Below, piece after piece: positions 56,593-64,000 of a DNA stretch of 64,000 bases. Origin of the DNA: Lophium mytilinum. Taxonomy: Eukaryota > Ascomycota > Dothideomycetes > Mytilinidiales > Mytilinidiaceae. The first letter of the stretch is position 1. Every line of letters starts with the position of its first letter. The notes under the pieces were generated by a model. It was not told the DNA's origin, searched no databases, and saw only the letters and a program-made list of their open reading frames with translations. Where the stretch lies: assembly GCA_010093605.1 (NCBI GenBank), contig MU004195.1, positions 1,445,736 through 1,509,735 of the forward strand, given 5' to 3'. The position numbers were made by a program, and so were the translations under genes.

Positions 56593-57102
56593 CGTGCTTG
56601 AGTAGGTAGGAGATGTCGGCTGCTTAACTGCGGTGTAACTGCGTTGGTGAGTGGCAAGGTGCGAGGAGAGCTGGACTGTGTAGAGCGTCCGTCGTGTGAG
56701 AGGCTCGCCGTAGTAAGTGAAAAACTGCTACGCAGGCCTTTCCCTCCAACGCACCCGATGTAGGAAGATGACGCTTCTTATATCAGGGACATTTACTTAG
56801 GAAGGGAGTAGTCGGAAGATGAGGGGCGCTACCCCGGAGTAGGTGTGAGATGGAGGGCGAGCTTGTGTGTTTGATGGAGGTGGAGGAAATATTTAGCTGG
56901 CTGAAGTAAAGGGCGGCGTATAGTATGGCCGCTCACTCCGCTACCCTAAGAACCTAATGGACCTCAACACTAATAGTTGGTGAACGAGAAGAAAGTGATA
57001 CCGGAACAAACCACTCAACAGCATGTTGAAGCTCAAGGTCGCGGTTTGCAAGATAAAAAGCTCTTATCACAACACTATTACTCATTATGAACATCCATCG
57101 AC
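56593..57102. other. Intergenic
   Basis: Half a kilobase containing the promoter of the preceding gene and the 3' end of the RTA1-like gene. Nothing else recognised. Confidence 0.4.
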
Positions 57103-58395
57103 CTACACTATATTCTTCGGCTCTTCTTTCACCCTCGTATGTAACGCGGCCAGAGCAATTTCATTATCGGGTGCTTTCGGCGTCGACTTCGACTTACTCA
57201 GGTGCTTCCCAATATACCCTCTCGGACCCCAAAGATGGAAAGGATCCAGTGCACCGGCCCAAACCGACCGCTTATTAGCCTGCTTCTCTGCCCTGAGTCT
57301 CTCAAGCTCTTCGTCTGACATATCCCAGAACTGTGTTTCCCTATCCTTCCCTCTGATCAAGCCCCACACATCAAAGGGATCAAAAAAAGTGACGATCCAG
57401 GGTCGATCATCCGTCCAGCCCGGTCCACGGCGCTCGGTAACGCCGTCACGGTCCAAGAACCGACTATTGGAGGACGGAAGCCGCTTTCCGGGGTGCCAAA
57501 TGTTCAAAAGGAGCGTGTTGGCAAACATGATGGAGGCTTCGAAGACCCAGAAGTAAGCCTCATTCTGGTATACCGCACCCTTCCATCCTTCGACATACTC
57601 CACGATACGATAGATACACCGGATCGTGACAATAGTTGCGCTTATGTAGAGGACATAGATTACGGTGCGGAGTTTTCTGGACAACACGTTGGCTTTTTGG
57701 GCGCGGTGTTGGAACAGAGCAGCCATCAGACCAAACGCTCCGAAAAGACAGGCTTGGAGGATCAAAGATGCCTTGACGAGGTTTGCGCCTATTTGGCGTT
57801 GTTTATCAGTCATCGTCAAGTTTGCCATGCGCCAAGCACCTTGTCCGATGAGGATTTCGCAAACGGCGTCGAGGCCAACGAAGGTGGTTACGACTCGGCC
57901 GGGATGCATAGGTGAGAGATACGGTATGTAGTAGAGTATTCGCGATAGAATAAAGTAGTTGATGAGGGAATACACAGGCCTGTGGATTTTAAGTCAGTAA
58001 TGGCATGTCATGGAGCTAGTTGCTACACTTACGGTCCAGACATGATTAAGACAATGCTCGCAATCATGACACCAAGACTTTCTGTATTGTATGCACCGTA
58101 TTCGCGAGTAATAAAGCCTGACATCATCAAGAGCGCTGCCCATGGCAGAAGAATAGTTGTTCTCCATGACTTATAGCGACTATGGAACACCGTTAATAAA
58201 TCAGGCCTTGAGTAGTGCCGGAAACTCACATAGTTTGCCAAACATGGATGACTCCAGAGATGAAAAAGAGGACTATGAACACAATCGGAGCGACTTTGTT
58301 GGGCGCATAGTACCAAGTGCTACCAGGCGCTATTGACAGTTAGTAAGAGTGCCTTGGGCCATGAAGAAGGTCCTACAATAGTCTCCTAATCCCAT
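57103..58395 (-). CDS. RTA1-like seven-helix membrane protein
   Basis: 380 aa, exons join(58395..58377, 58329..58230, 58179..58033, 57979..57103). The first exon is 19 nt (MGLGDY plus one base). After splicing the N-terminus reads SPGSTWYYAPNKVAPIVFIV, the RTA1-family start, followed by seven hydrophobic segments including WAALLMMSGFITREYGAY, IASIVLIMSGPPVYSLINY and RTVIYVLYISATIVTIRCIY, then RIVEYVEG and EAYFWVFEASIMFANTLLLN, the family signature. The cytosolic C-terminal 140 residues are unusually long and contain DPFDVWGL and DPFHLWGP, a repeated motif. RTA1-family members have been linked to lipid translocation and resistance to membrane-active drugs; specificity is unknown. Confidence 0.88.
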
Positions 58396-59427
58396 AGCGA
58401 TTGGTCTCAGCAAGTTAGGTATTAGTGAGATGAGATGTTGTTTGCTTGGTTTCAGTTCGTGGATTGAAGACTGTTATGTAGGAAATGGAAGAAAGAAAAT
58501 AAGCGGGTTCAATCGACGAGTTGGGGTATCTCGCGTTCCAAGCTTGATATACGGCTGCTGGGAAGTCTGCTGGATTAATATACTGTCGTAGATTGGCTAG
58601 AACGTGTGCGCGTACCAAGATATGAGGCTGTGTCTGAAGCTCGCTGCGTGTAGAACGCCATTTCTCAATGATAGCCCTATCACAATGCGTCTCTATCTAT
58701 TAGGTCCACTGCGGGTCTACCATTGACTTCTTGCTAAGTAAACGGCTACGTTGCAACAGGCAGTGCTGGGGTGTTCGTTTCGCGCAATGAACCCGTATAG
58801 AAGCATGAAAGCGAGGAATACGAAGATCTTGGCATGGAGCAGGCGACACCGTTTGGCGAGAACAAGGCACAACTTGCCTGCCTTATGCACAAGGCATTGC
58901 GTAAGGCTCAATCTATCAGGCATGCGACACGAGAATACGAGAAGACGGAATATGTGGCTGATGTTTCTAGCGCATGACTAGGGATGAACTGCCACAGATC
59001 ACCCGCAAAGCAATGCAAGTGGGTGTACACTAAAGTATGATTGAAATGACTAGGTGGCAAGCAAGATCGGAGGCTGCTTCGTCTTCGAGCATGGCCACGA
59101 GGCTTTGAAAGGGAGAAGACGAAGATCAGAGAAAGCGGTCGTAAAGATCCTCCATTGGAGCTGATTACTTTGTCAACGCTATCCCGGTGGTTAGAAGATG
59201 GTATGGACTAGTCCAACAATGGCCACGCGCATGTCTTGGCGCAAGATCTCACGGAGACGACCTCCACTCCCCTTCAACCTTTTATCTCAGCATTCGATTG
59301 TCCGAAACGCCACAATTTCACCCAAGGCATACTCGACCTTGTGGAGCGCCTCTTGATGTCTGCTGCGGTTAGCCATGCGACTCTACCTCACTTTTTTGCA
59401 TAAATCCGAGTTATAACCGCTGATGTG
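58396..59427. promoter_or_regulatory. Divergent interval between RTA1-like gene and TRS130
   Basis: 1.0 kb with only short ORFs lacking domains. I looked for tRNA-like GTTC loops here and could not build a cloverleaf. Confidence 0.4.
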
Positions 59428-62400
59428 ATGGAGAGCTCTAAAGTCACGGGTAATAACCCTGCTCCGGGGTTCGAAGCAATAATGTTAACACTTCTCAGTC
59501 GAATATCACGACCCATCAGGAGTATTTCCCTTGCTGTCATCGCAGCTAACATCCCGCCTGCCGCTTCGCAATCTTCACTGGAAATCTCCGTCGCGTCCAC
59601 TACGGTCCATTGATTCTCTACATGTGGATCTCGTGCCTAGCAGCGAGTCTGCCGATGCATCCGCCAACTTGTCGCAGCCAGGCCAAGCCATTGATGGGGA
59701 TGTTCATCGGCCCAACTCTGAGCATGGACCACCCGGTGCTGTAAAATCGCAAACCAGCTCGGAACTTTTGAGAGGCCCAGCGAAGGAGAGGCGTCACCAG
59801 ATTCCTGGCCTTCGTCGGACCCCGTATCTGAAAGTGTATCTTTTAAGATGTGACGATTCCGAAACGTACAAAGCTTCCTCTAGAAAGCTGCTCCGGGAGT
59901 GGGTGCGAATCCATACACCGCCTTCGCAAAGTAGCTCCTCGGCGAGTGCTCCAGAAAACCATGACGCATTTGAGTGGCTCATCCTGCATGTTGTTGTTCC
60001 CGATACACCGGCCGCAAGTCAGCCTCGTGGGAGTGGGGCTGCGGGCTCTAATTCAGGGACCACTGAGAAGTCAGGCAGTACCTCGCGATGGACACGTGGA
60101 TCTACCACAATCTTTGAGAAGATACGAGCTGACTTCAACCACGCCTCCAAATCTGCGCCAGATCGTGTCGCCCAGGTGCGACTTCAGAAAGATGTCGTTC
60201 CGCCTCACATGCTGCCATCTGGCTCTGCAGTAGTGAGCTCACCATACAGCGAGAGCCCCCAAGAACAGAACAACGCTTGGAATGACGTGATAGCTAAATT
60301 CAAGACACTTATCCTACTGTCATTCAATCTGCGGGTCGGGCAGTATGAGGAGGATATTCGAGACAAAGAATCTCAGCGGTCACTTCCCGGATGGAACTTC
60401 TGTACTTTCTTCATCCTCAAAGAAGGCTTGGCAAGAGGATTTGAAAGTGTGGGTCTTGTCGAAGATGCTCTCATGGGATATGACGAGCTCTCCTTCGGGC
60501 TTGACTCCATCATTCGAGACCAGGCTAACGATAGCAATCAAGATCAAGGCGGTGCATTTTTTCAATACACCAAAGATCTTCAGAAACAAGCTGCGCTCCT
60601 TCAAAAGCACTCAGAGAACTCAGAAGAGAATGGCGAGAGCTTATTGCTGCCCGATGTGTTTGGGGAAAAGCCTTTAAATGCGGTTAAGAAGAACTATCGA
60701 GAGTCAATATTGTCTAGTAACATCTCTGTATTCGACTTTCGGTGTTACATCTTCTCTCGACAGCTGTCGCTATTACTGAGGCTAGGGAATGCATATTCCG
60801 CTAGGACGGAACTAGCAGCAAAGCTAGCGCGACCGTCTGCCTCTGTCGCCCAGCGTTCCGTAGATGATTTGAGCATTGGAACCAAATCAAGCACAGTCTC
60901 TGAAACCTCGGAAGACCTGCTGTCCCTTTCGGAGCTCTGCCTGCGTAGTCTGAGTTTCGTGACATCCGTTGCTCGAGTCCTGAGGGACGATCTTAACACT
61001 GGGTATGTGACCCTGCTCATCATTATACTCGTTATCTAATTATCTCATAGGAGTACCATTTCGTCGAAGAAAATCCCGAGACGCCTTGTTGATAACTTAG
61101 TCTCTTCTTGGACATTCGCCGTAGCACAGCAGATACTAGATGAAACTGCCACATCTTCCTTGCCTGTGTCGAAGTTTCGGGGCGACGCTACATCAGGTTC
61201 CTCCGGGAAGATGTTATCTTATGGGGGCCGCGCCGAGGAATTGAAGGCGAATGTCCCGGAGCCGAAAACGATGATTCATCCGAGCAGATCTTCCTCTCTA
61301 TCTCACCGGAGGACTTCCAATGCAGACCCTCCCTATGCTCATATTCCACCCTCCGGGCAAGTTGTGTTCGACCACGGCCGTTTTGAAGAACGACCTCCTC
61401 CGATAAGTCAACCAACTGTCGTGCCGATGAAGTCGGGCATCCACGATCTTGCGGGGAATAGAGCGAGACTATACATTGTCCAACGCCGCATTCTTGAACA
61501 CATTGGTCAAAATTGCGGCTGGGCTGTTGGCTGGGCAGCATTTGCAGCTACAAAACACTCCCAGAAAGATGACTTCCGTGATATTGATCTAGATGAGACA
61601 AATGACGAGGAAGTCAAGCAATTGCGACAGGGAGGAGGTGCTGACGAGATCTCGTCGCCTACGCTCGGTCTATGCGTGGTTACTCTTAGGGACGCTCTAT
61701 CCTCGCTTGGAGATTTTAGAGGGTTCTACGAGGTATGATCTCAATCAATCGCTATATACATGGTAAAACTAATGCTTCATGCAGAGGCTAAGTGATCTTG
61801 CCGTCAAACATTACATGACCGCCGGTCAATCCAATTCCGCCGAAAGCATTCTCGGAGATCTTGCGGCGCTCAAGTAGTAAGTCACGCAGCTTTCCTAGAC
61901 TCGTCTCAGACTAACATGAACTAGCGAGCTTGGTGATTATGCTGCTGCGGCGATGTATTTCAGTCGTATGGCCCCTCAATTTGCGGAGACTCGATGGAAT
62001 TTTGTCGAAACTACTATGCTTAAGATGTATGCGCAGTGTCTTAAAAAGCTCAACCGAAAGGACGAATATACGCGGACACTTCTCGATCTTCTAGCTAAGT
62101 CAGCAGCTAAGAAGATGTCGATCCGAATATCCAGAAAATCGTTCCAGTCAATAGGAATACCAGATGAGAACGCCCAGAGTACTTTTAGCTGGCTCGACGA
62201 TGACAAGGCCGACACCACGGGATTGTTCAATGAGCTCTTAACATATTCCGAACAACTCCCGTATGATATCACGGTCCCTATGTCTAAGTACTTTGGGGAC
62301 ATTGCGGTCGAACCTTATGTCCGCCATTACGATGACAGAGATGGCTTCCAGCTCCGCTTACAAGTTCGCCATATTCTTGAGGATGACATCTTGATCGAGA

Positions 62401-64000
62401 GAGCAAGGATACACCTTATCCATGTAACTCCAGGACAGGGTAAAGAAATGTGGCTAGACCTTGAAGATACAATGCTCATCAGAAAAGGGCTTTTCAAAGT
62501 CTGGCTTGATTCAAATGTAAGTCAAAGTCTGCTCAAAGTGTCACACTATACTAATGCGTGACAGATCAATACTACCGGCTCTTTCATTGTAGATAAAATC
62601 GTCATTCAAGCAAAGAAGATTGTTTTCTTGCATGAACCCATCGCTAAACCGGATACTACTACTCCACTAGGAATTTCCACGCCTTCAATCACAGCGCTGA
62701 AGATACCAAAAAAATCACGTATACTCTGTTTCCCCCGCATGGAGTCGTTCCAGGCTAAGGTCGCTTTGTCTCATTTCATACATATTGACCGAGCTAGATC
62801 GATAGAGATTCGATGTTCTAGTGGTTGGAACGAGATCAAAAGCGCTGAGTTCCGACTACGAAGTGCGTCCGCAGGCCTGAGGCTCCGTACTGCAAATGCC
62901 GAAGTCGTCTCAGGAAATGTTGTCCTGAGCGATACATCCAAGCCAGGGGTCATCTCTATTGAAGACATGCCGAAGAACTCAAGCGCGACGCTCCGGATTC
63001 CTTACGAGCTTGAGAACATCCTGCCGGAGCTCTCTATCAGACTTGAGATTGATTACGTCACGGAACAGGGCCAGTTCGTGATGGTTGATTCCTCAGTGAT
63101 CCCGATTGAGTTGCCTCTTGACGTCAACGTCCACGACCATTTCAAAGGAGACGCATTGTTTTCACGATTCAATATCAAGACAGCCGGCAGCACGCCGTTG
63201 GAGGTCCTCAATGTGAAGCTGGATGGCTCCGAAGTTTTCGACGTTCAGGCGCCGCGGAAAATTACGACACCTTTGTTCGTATACCCCAAGCAGCCGGTAT
63301 CTGTCACGTACAAAATAACCACGAAAGGCTCCTCCGGGGCAACCTCCGTCCGTAACAACCGGGGGAAGCTGGAAGGCCCAACCCTAGGGTTGACAGTAGA
63401 TTACCGTTGCCTGGATGAGGCTGTCCTCACTCGAGCAGAAGACATATTTGCCGCCGCTGTAGAAGGAGGCCCACTTCGTCGCCTTGGCCGATTACTCGTG
63501 CCCGCATTCGTCGATCGTTTGGAGCACAAAATCCTGCTAGGACAGTTTGAGAAGACAGCACTGCTCGGTGTGATCAGCCTGGGTTCATTCGAGGATCTGG
63601 CATGGTCGGACTATATCGAAAGCTTACCAACAGTTATCCGTGACGACACGAGAAACTGGCTGAAGAATTGGCACGATGTAAGTATACACATACTCTTCGT
63701 TGACACCCTGCTAACTCAACTATTTTCCAGACCTATCCATCCATCACTCTTGGCCCGAGCCCCGACTCGACCCACCAGCCCCTCACCTCGCGAACCATCG
63801 TGATAACCGTCGCCATTCCCCAAACACATGTCGTGCATACTGCCTCCCTCCGGCTTATTCATCAGGATCAAAACCTATCCCACACCACCATCATTTCAGG
63901 AGTTGGCAAGCCGCTCATGGCTGAGCTCCGCATCAAGCACACGCGCCGGTGGGCTGGGAGTCCAGATTCTCTCAAATCTGCTGCCCGTATCTCCGATATA
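59428..64000 (+). CDS. TRS130: TRAPP II complex subunit Trs130 (TRAPPC10), 3' end off the window
   Basis: Golgi/endosome TRAPP II tether subunit supporting Ypt31/Rab11 activation. Exons join(59428..59449, 59499..61002, 61051..61732, 61785..61876, 61925..62516, 62565..63677, 63731..>64000), 1,425 codons in the window. Exon 1 is 22 nt; splicing gives MESSKVTVEYHDPSGVFPLL, then SRLPLRNLHWKSPSRPLRSI, the family start. LRGPAKERRHQIPGLRRTPY and GWNFCTFFILKEGLARGFE are strong TRAPPC10 blocks. The C-terminal part (DLEDTMLIRKGLF; VSVTYKITTK) forms the beta-rich region. All junctions keep frame. The ATG at 59428 is preceded by an out-of-frame ATG TGA at 59423. Confidence 0.92.

Noticed and set aside
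58500-58530. A tRNA-like GGTTCAATC loop
   Set aside because: I could not find matching acceptor and anticodon stems around it.

Overview
The window is nuclear DNA of a filamentous ascomycete (Pezizomycotina). The evidence is short 48-120 bp introns with GT..AG ends and CTAAC/CTGAC-type branch sites, many-exon actin, and families typical of this group (HET domain, RTA1, 2EXR, ULD-type, Zn2Cys6 regulators). I assign no genus. All exon structures below were built by hand from splice signals, reading frame and family motifs; there is no transcript support.

Layout. 1-4.5 kb: DEAH helicase Ecm16/Dhr1 (its C-terminal end lies off the window) divergent from a proteasome-assembly chaperone 3 gene. 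4.6-6.8 kb: HET-domain gene. 7.4-10.7 kb: FES1 divergent from actin. 12-15.6 kb: an MFS transporter and an HMG-box protein. 16.6-19.3 kb: a ULD-type protein and a Cys-rich single-pass surface protein with a repetitive tyrosine tail. 20.2-30.5 kb: an apparent sugar/polyol catabolic cluster made of a zinc polyol dehydrogenase, two related SDR reductases, an MFS sugar transporter, a P-loop sugar/nucleoside-type kinase and a Zn2Cys6 activator. A GTCCGC/GCGGAC element recurs in the three promoter regions of the five structural genes. 31-41.2 kb: 2EXR, SDR, F-box, BTB, HUS1 and cupin genes. 41.2-44.9 kb: a long gene-poor stretch. 44.87-45.5 kb: a TATA box, an ATG-free leader of more than 400 nt, and then two tiny ORFs that both encode MGRGGYN. 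46-50 kb: MSS1 (MnmE) and a Gfo/Idh/MocA dehydrogenase. 51.2-54 kb: an alpha/beta hydrolase and an unknown protein. 54.0-54.95 kb: a degenerate tandem repeat with a mature period of 162 bp. 55-58.4 kb: a nuclear-looking unknown and an RTA1-like protein. 59.4-64 kb: the TRAPP II subunit Trs130, running off the right edge.

Two items stand out. One is the tandem heptapeptide gene near 45.4 kb: the first two ATGs downstream of a TATA box encode the same seven residues, differ only at silent positions, and lie in different frames. The other is the 20-30 kb metabolic cluster with a shared candidate operator. Most other genes are conserved housekeeping functions with ordinary fungal gene structure.
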